Positions 20,832 to 29,734 of a stretch of 64,000 nt of DNA are shown here, in pieces. The position numbers were made by a program, and so were the translations under genes. The stretch's first letter is position 1, and every line of letters begins with the position of its first letter. The notes under the pieces were generated by a model. It had not been told where the DNA came from. It did no database searches and saw only the letters and a program-made list of their open reading frames with translations. Origin of the DNA: an uncultured Aliivibrio sp. (GTDB lineage: Bacteria; Pseudomonadota; Gammaproteobacteria; Enterobacterales; Vibrionaceae); NCBI RefSeq assembly GCF_946479765.1, contig NZ_CAMLHO010000002.1, positions 166,297 to 230,296 of the forward strand. Reading direction: 5' to 3'.

Positions 20832-22190
20832 TTAAAGGCGCATAAAGTCGTTAAATAAAGCGACCGCCATTAATGACATGATCATTGCTGTACCTACTTT
20901 ATAACCAATCTCTTGAATTCGTTCCGATACTGGCTTACGCGTAATGCCTTCAATAGCAAAAAATAGTAAATGCCCGCCATCCAGAACAGGAAGAGGTAAT
21001 AAGTTAATAATGCCTAAATTAACACTAATTAAGGCCAAAAATCCTAAAAATGAAACTAAACCATATTCAGCAGTTGCTCCCGCTCCTTTCGCAATAGAAA
21101 TGGGACCGCTTAAATTGTTTAAAGCAACATCACCCGTGAACAATTTTTTTGTCATGGTTAATGTTAAATCAATAATACTGCCTGTTTTCTCAATCGCCTT
21201 TCCAAGCGATACGATTGGGCCGTATTGTTTTTCATAACGATAGCCTTCAGGCCACGCTTCATAAATCGGTGATACACCAGCAAAACCAATAATTTTACCA
21301 TTAGCGATTTCTTTACTATCTGGCGTTAATGTCAGTGCTATTTTCTCATCATCACGAACAATCATCAATGCTACTGGTTGATTTGGATTAGCTTGTATCA
21401 CATCAACCATATCTTGCCACTCTGTTAATTGTTCTCCATTAACAGAAAGTAAGCGGTCACCAACAAGTAAACCTGACTTCTGTGCAGCACTGTTTGGGCT
21501 TACATTCGCAACATCTAACGTAAGAGCGGGGCGATAAGGAAGAAAACCTAACGACACCATTGGTGAATCTTTTTCTGGATCAAAGGCCCAATCTGTTAAG
21601 TCAAGACGCTTTGTCACATCAACACCGATATTATCTTTATCGCTGTAAGTCACGGTCATTGATTCATCACCAATGTGAGAAACAATCGCCATATTTACCG
21701 CTTCCCAATCGGAAGTTTGGATTCCAGAAATAGCTTTTAGTTCCACTCCAGATTCAATTCCTGCTTGAGAAAATATAGAATTATTTTCAATATGACCGAC
21801 AACAGGTTTCAGTGCTGTTACTCCGATCATAAATGCTAACCAACAAGCCACAACCGCAAATAAGAAATTAGCAATTGGTCCCGCGGCAACGATAGCACTA
21901 CGCTGCCACAATGATTTGTTATTAAATGCGTGTTTTTTTAATTCTTCTGGAACATCATCAACACGTTCATCTAGCATTTTCACATACCCACCAAGCGGGA
22001 TCATTGAAATACTGTACTCTGTGCCATCTTTACCTTTTTTGCTCCAAAGGGATTTACCAAAACCAATTGAAAATTTTTCAACAATAACACCACAACGGCG
22101 TGCTACCCAGAAATGCCCGTATTCATGTACAGCAACTAAAATGCCCAATGCAATGATGAATGATGCTAAATTCCATAGAAGTTCTGACAT
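20832..22190 (-). CDS. rseP: Site-2 protease RseP
   Basis: This intramembrane zinc protease cuts RseA after DegS to release sigma-E, and clears signal peptide remnants. The zinc site is HEYGH (His22, Glu23, His26) in the first helix, with the third ligand in NLLPLPVLDGGHLL near residue 400. Two periplasmic PDZ domains lie between (for example SGLLVGDRLLSVNGEQL), and the C-terminal helices complete four membrane segments. Length is 452 residues. It starts two bases after the ispC stop. Confidence 0.96.
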   Translation of the reverse strand: MSELLWNLASFIIALGILVAVHEYGHFWVARRCGVIVEKFSIGFGKSLWSKKGKDGTEYSISMIPLGGYVKMLDERVDDVPEELKKHAFNNKSLWQRSAIVAAGPIANFLFAVVACWLAFMIGVTALKPVVGHIENNSIFSQAGIESGVELKAISGIQTSDWEAVNMAIVSHIGDESMTVTYSDKDNIGVDVTKRLDLTDWAFDPEKDSPMVSLGFLPYRPALTLDVANVSPNSAAQKSGLLVGDRLLSVNGEQLTEWQDMVDVIQANPNQPVALMIVRDDEKIALTLTPDSKEIANGKIIGFAGVSPIYEAWPEGYRYEKQYGPIVSLGKAIEKTGSIIDLTLTMTKKLFTGDVALNNLSGPISIAKGAGATAEYGLVSFLGFLALISVNLGIINLLPLPVLDGGHLLFFAIEGITRKPVSERIQEIGYKVGTAMIMSLMAVALFNDFMRL

Positions 22191-22192
22191 AG

Positions 22193-23395
22193 TTAACCCT
22201 TTTTAATTGCCTCATCGGCATAATGACGCGCCATTCTATCTAGGTCAATCAGGCTTTCCAAGCTATCTAGCTCAAGGTTTTGGAAGTTTGCACAGACTTT
22301 GTTCAAAACCAACTCATTAATTCGAGCAATATCAGTAAATTTAATATCCCCGTTCAAAAAAGCAGCAACTGATTGTTCATTAGCAGCATTTAGCCCTGTT
22401 GTTGCGTGTTGACCTAAATAACAAGCATCAATGGCTAATTTTAAACATGGGTAGCGAGAAAAATCAGGGGCAATAAAACTAAACTCACCGATTTTAGTAA
22501 AGTCTAACGGCTCTACACCTGCATTCACTCGCTTAGGGTAAGACATGGTACAGGCTATAGGCGTTCTCATATCGGGTAACCCCATCTGAGCTAAGACTGA
22601 ACCATCTTTATATTGCACCATTGAGTGAATAACCGATTGTGGATGAATTACCACTTTCAGTTGTTCTTTATTTGCATTAAACAACCAACGAGCTTCAATG
22701 TACTCCAAACCTTTATTCATCATGGTAGCTGAATCAACAGAGATTTTAGGTCCCATTGACCAGTTAGGATGCGCAATCGCCATTTCAGGTGTTACCGCAT
22801 CAAGCTCTGACACATCGGTATAACGGAAAGGACCACCTGAACCGGTCAATAAAATAGAACTAATGCCATTTGCATCTAAATCACAACGACCTAAATTAGT
22901 TTGAATATGCTCGGGGAGACATTGAAAAATAGCATTATGCTCGCTATCTACAGGAAGTAACTCGGCACCATACTTTTCGACTGCATCAATAAATAATTGA
23001 CCAGACATTACTAGCGCTTCTTTATTGGCAAGTAAAATGCGTTTTCCTGCTTTTACCGCAGACATGGTTGGCAGTAAACCTGCAGCCCCAACAATGGCGG
23101 CCATTACCGTATCGATTTCATCAAGTTGAGCGATATGACAAAGCCCCTCCTCTCCAGAGAAGACTTCAATATTCAAACCATGATCTTTAAGTTGAGCGCT
23201 TAAAACTCTCGCTGATTCACTGCTTGCCATAGCGACATATTTAGGTTGCCACTCACAACACAGCTCTAGCATTTTTTCGACGTTGCTTCCCGCACCTAAT
23301 GCGACAACCTCAAACTGATCGGCGTTGTATTTTGCGACTGAAAGTGTGCTACTACCAATAGATCCTGTAGCACCTAAAATGGTTAACTTGCGCAT
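22193..23395 (-). CDS. ispC: 1-deoxy-D-xylulose 5-phosphate reductoisomerase
   Basis: IspC (Dxr) makes 2-C-methyl-D-erythritol 4-phosphate, the first committed step of the non-mevalonate isoprenoid route, using NADPH. The sequence shows the Rossmann motif [24 protein letters not shown], the metal and substrate site [14 protein letters not shown], and the SGGPFR and IEARWLF segments. Length is 400 residues. Together with uppS it supplies undecaprenyl-PP for wall and LPS. A terminator-like hairpin (23426-23453) separates it from cdsA upstream. Confidence 0.97.
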   Translation of the reverse strand: MRKLTILGATGSIGSSTLSVAKYNADQFEVVALGAGSNVEKMLELCCEWQPKYVAMASSESARVLSAQLKDHGLNIEVFSGEEGLCHIAQLDEIDTVMAAIVGAAGLLPTMSAVKAGKRILLANKEALVMSGQLFIDAVEKYGAELLPVDSEHNAIFQCLPEHIQTNLGRCDLDANGISSILLTGSGGPFRYTDVSELDAVTPEMAIAHPNWSMGPKISVDSATMMNKGLEYIEARWLFNANKEQLKVVIHPQSVIHSMVQYKDGSVLAQMGLPDMRTPIACTMSYPKRVNAGVEPLDFTKIGEFSFIAPDFSRYPCLKLAIDACYLGQHATTGLNAANEQSVAAFLNGDIKFTDIARINELVLNKVCANFQNLELDSLESLIDLDRMARHYADEAIKKG

Positions 23396-23425
23396 AGTGA
23401 ATCGACCGTGATGAAAGTTAAATAG

Positions 23426-23453
23426 AAAAACGGTAGATTATAATATCTACCGT
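23426..23453 (-). terminator. Terminator between cdsA and ispC
   Basis: A perfect 9-bp stem, ACGGTAGAT / ATCTACCGT (23430-23438 with 23445-23453), has a 6-base loop and is followed by TTTTTC on the minus strand. It implies that ispC-rseP-bamA also has an own promoter; the 30 bases between it and the ispC start leave little room, so part of the promoter may overlap the hairpin. Confidence 0.8.
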
Positions 23454-23498
23454 ATAAATTAAGTTGATTTAGTTCTTCAAAATGAAGAGAAAAAATAA

Positions 23499-24338
23499 CT
23501 ATAGAAAGTACAAGAAAGCAAACACAGGGAATGCAGCCGTTAGGCTATCGATGCGATCTAAAATGCCACCATGGCCAGGAATGATCGTTCCGCTATCTTT
23601 AATGCCAGATGCTCGTTTAAACATACTTTCCACAAGATCACCTAATACTGAAATAATAATGGTCGCTATAAAAATACCTAGCATCGCTGCTGTACTTTCA
23701 AATCGAATATCGAATGCATCAGCCGCTACCCAACCAACAATAATCGCAGTGATGATCCCGCCGATAAGACCTTCGATGGTTTTATTTGGGCTCACCGCTG
23801 GTGACATTTTACGCTTACCAAAAGATTTACCGGCAAAATAAGCGCCGCTGTCTGCTGCCCATACTAATAGACACACTAATAGCACTAACTTAGCGCCATA
23901 AAAACTATCTAGTACGTAGCTGTCAGCTCGCAGCAATAAGATACTCCATAAAAATGGGATCAATGTTAGCCAACCAAAAAGGTGTTTTAAAGGAAGGTTG
24001 TTTTGCCACAGTTTCTTACTGGTTGGAAAAGTCAGCACTAAGCCTGACGCAATTAACCACCATATTGAGCCAATCAACAATATCATTTGATGACCATCAC
24101 TTGGGATAGTCAATTCTAAGGTCGATGTTGGTAATAAAAATAGAGACGCAGCAAGGGCTACAACAGAGGGAATTAAAGCAATATATCGAGATTTTGACTC
24201 TGTAAATTGAGTCCATTCCCAAAATCCGATAAGAGTAATAGCAGCAATAGCAATTAAGAAACCTTGCATTGGCAACATGAAAATGCCGACAATAACTAGA
24301 GGTGCTAAAATAAGAGCGGTAATAATACGCTGTTTCAA
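23499..24338 (-). CDS. cdsA: Phosphatidate cytidylyltransferase
   Basis: CdsA makes CDP-diacylglycerol from phosphatidate and CTP, the precursor of all phospholipids. It is an integral inner-membrane protein with about eight hydrophobic helices over 279 residues. The signature region near the end is SMFKRASGIKDSGTIIPGHGGILDRIDSL, preceded by GKRKMSPAVSPNKTIEGLIGG. It starts three bases from the uppS stop and so is coupled to it. Confidence 0.96.
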   Translation of the reverse strand: MKQRIITALILAPLVIVGIFMLPMQGFLIAIAAITLIGFWEWTQFTESKSRYIALIPSVVALAASLFLLPTSTLELTIPSDGHQMILLIGSIWWLIASGLVLTFPTSKKLWQNNLPLKHLFGWLTLIPFLWSILLLRADSYVLDSFYGAKLVLLVCLLVWAADSGAYFAGKSFGKRKMSPAVSPNKTIEGLIGGIITAIIVGWVAADAFDIRFESTAAMLGIFIATIIISVLGDLVESMFKRASGIKDSGTIIPGHGGILDRIDSLTAAFPVFAFLYFL

Positions 24339-24341
24339 ACT

Positions 24342-25115
24342 TTATTGATCCTTTTCGTTCATTAGAGCTTGGATTTGTTCACCTGTACAACCAAATCGTC
24401 TTTCTCGGCTAATAAACCAAGCAATCGCATCAGCTAAACTTTGTTCATTAAAATCAGGCCAATATTGGTCGGTGAAATAGAATTCAGCGTAAGCCATTTG
24501 CCACAACATAAAATTACTAATGCGGCACTCACCACTGGTTCGTATCATCAAATCCACATCAGGCAAATCTGACATTGTCAGCTTAGAAGCTATAGTAGCT
24601 TCATCAATTTCATCTGCCTGTAAATTACCTTGCTCAACTTGATAAGCAAGACGTTTAACTGCTTGAGTAATATCCCATTTACCACCGTAATTAGCAGCAA
24701 TATTTAACACTAACCCTGAGTTATCACAAGTTAATGCTTCAGCATCTATAATCTTCTTTTGAAGACGAGAACTGAATTGAGAGGTATCACCTATAACACG
24801 TAATTGGATATTATTTTTATGGAGACGTTTTACTTCACGAGAGAGAACCGTGATAAACAACTCCATAAGTACACTAACTTCTTCTTCAGGACGGCGCCAG
24901 TTTTCACTACTAAAAGCAAAAAGTGTAATCGCATTTATTCCTAACTTACTGGCTGCTGATATGGTTTTTCTCACCGCATCAACACCCGCTTTATGACCAA
25001 ATACACGAGGTTTCCCCTGAGCCTTCGCCCAACGTCCATTACCATCCATAATTACCGCAATATGTTTCGGTAATACTTCAAATAATAAAGACTCGTTACT
25101 AATTTGACTGGCCAT
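24342..25115 (-). CDS. uppS: Undecaprenyl diphosphate synthase
   Basis: This cis-prenyltransferase extends farnesyl-PP with eight isoprene units to C55-PP, the lipid carrier for peptidoglycan and O-antigen. [18 protein letters not shown] contains the diphosphate-binding loop with Asp24. [25 protein letters not shown] and [19 protein letters not shown] follow in normal order. Length is 257 residues. It is preceded by the frr terminator and runs directly into cdsA. Confidence 0.97.
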   Translation of the reverse strand: MASQISNESLLFEVLPKHIAVIMDGNGRWAKAQGKPRVFGHKAGVDAVRKTISAASKLGINAITLFAFSSENWRRPEEEVSVLMELFITVLSREVKRLHKNNIQLRVIGDTSQFSSRLQKKIIDAEALTCDNSGLVLNIAANYGGKWDITQAVKRLAYQVEQGNLQADEIDEATIASKLTMSDLPDVDLMIRTSGECRISNFMLWQMAYAEFYFTDQYWPDFNEQSLADAIAWFISRERRFGCTGEQIQALMNEKDQ

Positions 25116-25127
25116 ATAACTCCCTTA

Positions 25128-25161
25128 AAAATAAAAGCGCTGATGTCTACACACAGCGCTT
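25128..25161 (-). terminator. Intrinsic terminator after frr
   Basis: The stem AAGCGCTG / CAGCGCTT (25135-25142 with 25154-25161) has an 11-base loop and is followed by TTATTTTT on the minus strand. It closes the ribosomal/UMP-kinase part of the cluster. Confidence 0.85.
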
Positions 25162-25238
25162 CTTATCGTGTTCATCGCCGATATCATATCATTAATTTAA
25201 TGAAAAAATCAGCCTGAACAATGAGTAATAAAAGTAAA

Positions 25239-25796
25239 TTATACTTCCATTAGCTCTTTTTCTTTTACTGAAAGTACATCATCGATGCTTTTAACAGCAG
25301 AATCAGTCAGTTTTTGAATCTCGTCTTGTGCTCTACGATCATCATCTTCTGAAATTTCTTTCTCTTTAAGAAGACCTTTCAGATCGCCATTTGCATCACG
25401 ACGGATGTTGCGAACCGCAACACGAGCGCCTTCAGCTTCACCACGTACAATTTTAACAAGGTCTTTACGACGCTCTTCTGTTAACGGTGGAAGTGGTACA
25501 CGAATTACCGTACCAGCAGACATTGGATTTAGACCAAGGTCAGACATCATGATTGCTTTTTCAACAAGACCAGCAAGCTCTTTGTCAAAAACAGTAATCG
25601 CAAGAGTACGTGAATCTTCAGCAATAATGTTTGCTACTTGATTGATTGGCGTTCTAGCACCGTAATACTCAACAGAAAGACCAGAAAGAAGACTTGGGTG
25701 AGCACGACCTGTACGAATTTTTAGCAGGCTGTTTCTCAGTGCTTCTACGCTTTTTTCCATGCGCTCTTGAGCGTCTTTTTTAATTTCGTTAATCAC
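25239..25796 (-). CDS. frr: Ribosome recycling factor
   Basis: RRF, with EF-G, splits post-termination ribosomes. The 185-residue protein has the three-helix bundle sequence [20 protein letters not shown], the domain II loop [18 protein letters not shown], and the conserved C-terminal helices [17 protein letters not shown] and EKELMEV. It follows pyrH as in Escherichia coli, with a small palindrome in the gap. Confidence 0.98.
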   Translation of the reverse strand: MINEIKKDAQERMEKSVEALRNSLLKIRTGRAHPSLLSGLSVEYYGARTPINQVANIIAEDSRTLAITVFDKELAGLVEKAIMMSDLGLNPMSAGTVIRVPLPPLTEERRKDLVKIVRGEAEGARVAVRNIRRDANGDLKGLLKEKEISEDDDRRAQDEIQKLTDSAVKSIDDVLSVKEKELMEV

Positions 25797-25831
25797 AACT
25801 TCACCTTAAATTGTTATTTTATTCCAGACTT

Positions 25832-25859
25832 ATACCAATATAATTAATGGAATTGGTAT
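25832..25859. repeat. ATACCAAT...ATTGGTAT palindrome at the pyrH stop
   Basis: Eight-base inverted arms at 25832-25839 and 25852-25859 overlap the pyrH stop codon. There is no T-run. Palindromes with TTATACCAAT/ATTGGTATAA arms recur between genes of marine gammaproteobacteria, so this may be a short dispersed repeat; that is my recollection rather than something seen here. Confidence 0.45.
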
Positions 25860-26590
25860 TATTCAGCGCTGCTGATTAAAGTACCTTCAGCTTCACCCAT
25901 TACTACACGACGTAATGCACCCGGCTTATTCATATTGAATACGCGGATTGGCATTTTATGGTCACGAGCAAGCGTAAACGCAGCTAAGTCCATAACTTTT
26001 AATTCTTTTTCAAGAACAGTGTTGTAATCCAGTTTATCATATAATTCTGCATCAGGGTTAGATACTGGGTCAGCAGTATATACACCATCTACTTTAGTTG
26101 CTTTTAATACAACGTCGGCTTCGATTTCGATGCCACGTAAACATGCAGCAGAATCAGTGGTAAAGAATGGATTGCCTGTTCCTGCAGAGAAAATAACTAC
26201 ACGACCTTGACGAAGTTGAGCGATTGCATCAGCCCAGTTGTAATCGTCACATACACCTTTAAGAGGAATAGCAGACATAACACGTGCGTTAACATAAGCA
26301 CGGTGAAGTGCGTCACGCATTGCAAGGCCATTCATTACTGTTGCTAGCATACCCATATGATCGCCTACTACGCGATTCATACCAGCTTCTGCAAGACCGG
26401 CTCCGCGGAAAAGATTACCGCCACCAATAACAACACCAACTTGAACACCAAGTTCAATCAGTTCTTTGACTTCTTGAGCCATACGCTCAAGTGTTGCAGG
26501 GTCAATACCAAAACCCTCTTCGCCTTGAAGTGCTTCACCACTAAGTTTTAATAGAATACGCTGATATATTGGTTTCGGGTTCGTCGTCAT
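25859..26590 (-). CDS. pyrH: Uridylate kinase
   Basis: PyrH phosphorylates UMP to UDP as a hexamer in pyrimidine supply. It is an amino-acid-kinase fold: [44 protein letters not shown] and [12 protein letters not shown]. The longer frame begins at 26635, but the ATG at 26590 ([12 protein letters not shown]) has AAGG upstream and gives 243 residues, the family norm. It lies between tsf and frr. Confidence 0.96.
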   Translation of the reverse strand: MTTNPKPIYQRILLKLSGEALQGEEGFGIDPATLERMAQEVKELIELGVQVGVVIGGGNLFRGAGLAEAGMNRVVGDHMGMLATVMNGLAMRDALHRAYVNARVMSAIPLKGVCDDYNWADAIAQLRQGRVVIFSAGTGNPFFTTDSAACLRGIEIEADVVLKATKVDGVYTADPVSNPDAELYDKLDYNTVLEKELKVMDLAAFTLARDHKMPIRVFNMNKPGALRRVVMGEAEGTLISSAE

Positions 26591-26732
26591 GGTTCTTACC
26601 TTTTCACTAAGAGTTGTCGAAATAACTGTAGCCATTTAAAGTTAAATTTAATCTTTAATTTCAAATGGTTACAACTATTAATCTTTATTATAGTAACTAC
26701 ACTATTAATTAATAAGTTCACTTCATATTCAC

Positions 26733-26757
26733 AAAAAAACCGCAGCAAGGCCACGGT
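26733..26757 (-). terminator. Probable terminator after tsf
   Basis: A short GC stem, ACCG / CGGT (26739-26742 with 26754-26757), continues with wobble pairs and is followed by a run of seven Ts on the minus strand. It should separate rpsB-tsf from pyrH-frr, as in Escherichia coli. Confidence 0.7.
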
Positions 26758-26783
26758 CTTTTTTATCAACAATACTAAAAGGA

Positions 26784-27632
26784 TTAACCTTTTTGTACCG
26801 CTGCTACTTCTTCAGCAAAGCTCATTTCTACCGCTTTCTCGATACCTTCACCAACTTCTAGACGTACGAAGTTAGATACTGATGCGCCTTTTTCTTTAAG
26901 AATTTCAGCAACAGTTTTCTTAGGTTCCATGATGAAAGCTTGACCTGTTAGAGAAACTTCGCCCGTGAATTTCTTCATACGGCCGATAACCATTTTCTCA
27001 GCGATTTCTTGAGGTTTGCCTTCGTTCATAGCGATTTCAACTTGAACAGCTTTTTCTTTTTCTACAACTTCAGCAGGTACGTCAGATGGGTTAACGTACT
27101 CAGGCTTAGAAGCAGCAACGTGCATAGCGATGTGCTTAAGCGTTTCAGCATCGCCTTCACCAGCAATAACAACACCGATTTTCTCGCCGTGACGGTAAGA
27201 AGCTAGTGCAACGCCTTCAACTAGTTGAACGCGACGGATACTGATGTTTTCGCCAATTTTAGTCACTAGAGCGATACGAGCATCTTCAAATTTAGCTTGA
27301 AGTGCAACGATGTCGTTTAGACGTTCTGCTAGAGCAACTTCTGCAACTTCGTTAGCAAATGCTAGGAAACCAGAATCTTTAGCTACGAAGTCAGTTTGAC
27401 AGTTAACTTCAAGAAGAACGGCTACGCCAGCTTCTTCTTTAATGATGATTGTGCCTTCAGCAGCGATGTTGCCTGCTTTTTTAGCCGCTTTTGCTGCGCC
27501 AGATTTACGCATATTTTCGATTGCTAGCTCGATGTCGCCTTCAGCTTCAACAAGTGCTTTCTTACATTCCATCATGCCAGCAGCAGTACGTTCACGAAGT
27601 TCTTTAACTAGAGCAGCAGTTACAGTTGCCAT
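26784..27632 (-). CDS. tsf: Elongation factor Ts
   Basis: EF-Ts is the nucleotide exchange factor for EF-Tu. The N-terminal UBA-like domain ([20 protein letters not shown]), the [17 protein letters not shown] core motif and the C-terminal module are all present. The ATG at 27632 has GAGG eight bases upstream; the TTG at 27638 in the longer frame sits too close to that site. The protein has 282 residues. It follows rpsB across a strong hairpin. Confidence 0.97.
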   Translation of the reverse strand: MATVTAALVKELRERTAAGMMECKKALVEAEGDIELAIENMRKSGAAKAAKKAGNIAAEGTIIIKEEAGVAVLLEVNCQTDFVAKDSGFLAFANEVAEVALAERLNDIVALQAKFEDARIALVTKIGENISIRRVQLVEGVALASYRHGEKIGVVIAGEGDAETLKHIAMHVAASKPEYVNPSDVPAEVVEKEKAVQVEIAMNEGKPQEIAEKMVIGRMKKFTGEVSLTGQAFIMEPKKTVAEILKEKGASVSNFVRLEVGEGIEKAVEMSFAEEVAAVQKG

Positions 27633-27671
27633 TCTCAATTCCTCAATATAAATAGATTTAAAGTTAAAAAT

Positions 27672-27693
27672 CAGGGGCCAAATTGGGCCCCTG
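27672..27693 (-). terminator. rpsB-tsf intergenic hairpin (attenuator-like)
   Basis: A GC-rich 8-bp stem, CAGGGGCC / GGCCCCTG, is followed by ATTTTTAAC on the minus strand. A partial terminator at this position would set the rpsB:tsf ratio, as known in Escherichia coli; its strength here is inferred. Confidence 0.7.
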
Positions 27694-27764
27694 CTAACTA
27701 TTTTTAGTTTACTACGAAACTAAAAGACTCACTAGGAGCAAATAATAATTCGACGAGTCGAAAA

Positions 27765-28496
27765 TTACTCAGCTTCTACGAAACCGTCTTTTTCAGCTAC
27801 AGCAGCTGCAACGTCTTGGTTACGACCAGACTTTACAGAATCAGCAGCAGCGTTCAGGTAAAGTTGGATAGCGCGGATTGCGTCATCGTTACCTGGGATA
27901 ATGTAGTCAACGCCATCTGGGTTTGAGTTAGTATCAACAACAGCAAATACTGGGATACCTAGGTTGTTTGCTTCTTTAACTGCAATGTGCTCGTGATCAG
28001 CATCGATAACAAATAACGCGTCAGGAAGACCGTTCATGTTTTTGATACCGCCTAGAGACTTCTCTAGTTTTTCCATGCTACGCGTACGCATTAGCGCTTC
28101 TTTCTTAGTGATTTGCTCGAAAGTACCATCTTGAGCTTGCACTTCGTATTCTTTTAAACGCTTGATAGACTGGCGAACAGTTTTAAAGTTAGTAAGCATG
28201 CCGCCTAACCAACGGTTGTTCACGTAGTACTGGTCACTGTTGATTGCAGCTTCTTTCACAGCTTCAGATGCAGCGCGCTTAGTACCAACGAAAAGAACTT
28301 TACCTTTTTTGTTACCGATTTTAGCAAGTTCAGCCAAAGCTTCGTTGAACATTGGTACAGTTTTTTCTAAGTTGATGATATGAACTTTGTTACGAGCACC
28401 AAAGATGAATGGCTTCATTTTTGGGTTCCAGTAACGAGTTTGGTGACCGAAGTGAACACCAGCTTTAAGCATATCGCGCATTGATACAGTTGCCAT
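27765..28496 (-). CDS. rpsB: 30S ribosomal protein S2
   Basis: S2 binds the back of the 30S head and is needed for S1 assembly. The 243 residues show [58 protein letters not shown] and the [19 protein letters not shown] motif. A GAGG precedes the ATG. The long leader (see 28497-28640) probably mediates autoregulation by S2. Confidence 0.98.
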   Translation of the reverse strand: MATVSMRDMLKAGVHFGHQTRYWNPKMKPFIFGARNKVHIINLEKTVPMFNEALAELAKIGNKKGKVLFVGTKRAASEAVKEAAINSDQYYVNNRWLGGMLTNFKTVRQSIKRLKEYEVQAQDGTFEQITKKEALMRTRSMEKLEKSLGGIKNMNGLPDALFVIDADHEHIAVKEANNLGIPVFAVVDTNSNPDGVDYIIPGNDDAIRAIQLYLNAAADSVKSGRNQDVAAAVAEKDGFVEAE

Positions 28497-28640
28497 TTGA
28501 GAATTCCTCTATTAAATGGGGTTAAGCCTCCACATACCCCGCTAGAACCCGACCCTAACAATTTAATGAATTCATTAAAAAGTTGAGCACCCCGGACTGC
28601 GTGACGGTATGTGTGTGATTTAAAATTAAAGTATAGTCGG
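28497..28640 (-). promoter_or_regulatory. rpsB leader RNA with long-range pairing; probable S2 autoregulatory site
   Basis: The region between rpsB and map is about 355 bases. Its rpsB side is a structured leader. CACATACC (28531-28538) is complementary to GGTATGTG (28606-28613), and between them lies an 18-base perfect palindrome at 28562-28579 (TTTAATGAATTCATTAAA). A TATACT -10-like box on the minus strand (28630-28635) lies just upstream of this fold. S2 represses its own mRNA through a conserved leader in Escherichia coli, and I infer the same here. Confidence 0.55.
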
Positions 28641-28851
28641 TATTGAGAACAAATTATTCATCAATCCGGCGCGCTTTATACCATAAAAACGCCGTTAAAA
28701 TCTACTATTTTCAAAAAAATCATTTTGAATCTCTTTCAAATAAGAATTATTTTTCATTCTTCATTCATATTGAAAGATAAACACAGCCTAGGTAAACTAA
28801 GAACAATTATCGTTTAACCAGAACGATTTATTTTTAGATAGAGAAAAGCCC
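28641..28851 (+). promoter_or_regulatory. Upstream region of map
   Basis: The rest of the divergent rpsB/map gap is very AT-rich and has no ORF. Close to map, ATCGTT/AACGAT arms (28809-28814 and 28822-28827) form a short hairpin followed by TTTATTTTT. It looks terminator-like but may only be a leader hairpin. I cannot assign a map promoter with confidence. Confidence 0.3.
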
Positions 28852-29679
28852 ATGTCAGTAAATATTAAAAACGCCGCAGAAATTGAAAAAATGCGCGTTG
28901 CCGGCCAATTAGCCGCAGAAGTACTTGAAATGATTGAACCCTTCGTAAAAGCTGGGGTAACAACAGAAGAACTTGACCAAATTTGCCATAAACATATTAC
29001 TGAAGTACAAGGGGCGATTCCTGCACCACTGAACTACCATGGTTTTCCTAAATCTATTTGCACCTCAATTAATCATATTGTGTGTCACGGTATTCCGGCA
29101 ACACAAGATGAGCAATACAATGGTTTAACCAAACCAGCAATACTAAAAGACGGTGACATTCTTAATATCGACATTACAGTAATCAAAGATGGTTACCACG
29201 GTGATACTTCTAAGATGTTTTTAATTGGCGATGTAAGCTCAACAGATAAGCGTCTATGCTTAATTGCACAAGAAAGCTTGTATGTTGGTATGCGCAAAGT
29301 AAAACCTGGTGTGAAACTGGGTGAGATTGGTACCGCAATTCAAAAATACATTAAAGGCACAACACCTAAATGTTCAATTGTACGTGATTATTGTGGACAT
29401 GGTATTGGCTCTAAATTCCACGAAGAACCACAAGTTGTTCATTACAAAAACAATGACCGTACTGTGTTAAAAGAAGGCATGACATTCACTATCGAACCAA
29501 TGATCAACTTAGGTAAATTTGGTTGTCTGCAAGACGATAATGATGGTTGGACTGTTTATACTGGCGACGGTAAAAATACAGCTCAGTGGGAACACACCAT
29601 TTTGGTTACTGAAACAGGCTGTGAAGTATTAACACTTCGAGCTGAGGAAAGTATTCCTCGACACATGAATAACAAATAA
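28852..29679 (+). CDS. map: Methionine aminopeptidase type I
   Basis: Map removes the initiator Met from nascent proteins after deformylation. The five metal ligands are Asp107, Asp118, His183, Glu215 and Glu247 (in LNIDITV, HGDTSKM, CGHGIG, FTIEPM and WEHTILV). At 275 residues it is about ten longer than the Escherichia coli enzyme. The extra residues lie at about 84-95 (TQDEQYNGLTKP), just before the first metal strand. It is divergent from rpsB, as in Escherichia coli, and ends in a good terminator. Confidence 0.96.
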   Translation: MSVNIKNAAEIEKMRVAGQLAAEVLEMIEPFVKAGVTTEELDQICHKHITEVQGAIPAPLNYHGFPKSICTSINHIVCHGIPATQDEQYNGLTKPAILKDGDILNIDITVIKDGYHGDTSKMFLIGDVSSTDKRLCLIAQESLYVGMRKVKPGVKLGEIGTAIQKYIKGTTPKCSIVRDYCGHGIGSKFHEEPQVVHYKNNDRTVLKEGMTFTIEPMINLGKFGCLQDDNDGWTVYTGDGKNTAQWEHTILVTETGCEVLTLRAEESIPRHMNNK

Positions 29680-29690
29680 TAATGAAAAAA

Positions 29691-29716
29691 ACAGAAGGCT
29701 TCGGTCTTCTGTTTTT
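29691..29716 (+). terminator. Intrinsic terminator after map
   Basis: The stem ACAGAAG / CTTCTGT is continued by a TTCG-containing loop and followed by TTTTT. It lies only 18 bases before the glnD start, so glnD translation begins immediately after it. Confidence 0.85.
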
Positions 29717-29734
29717 ACATTAGCAGGGATTGCT

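Noticed and set aside
23482..23841. 119-codon frame antisense to cdsA
   Set aside because: It is a shadow of the hydrophobic cdsA codons; the product has no domain pattern.
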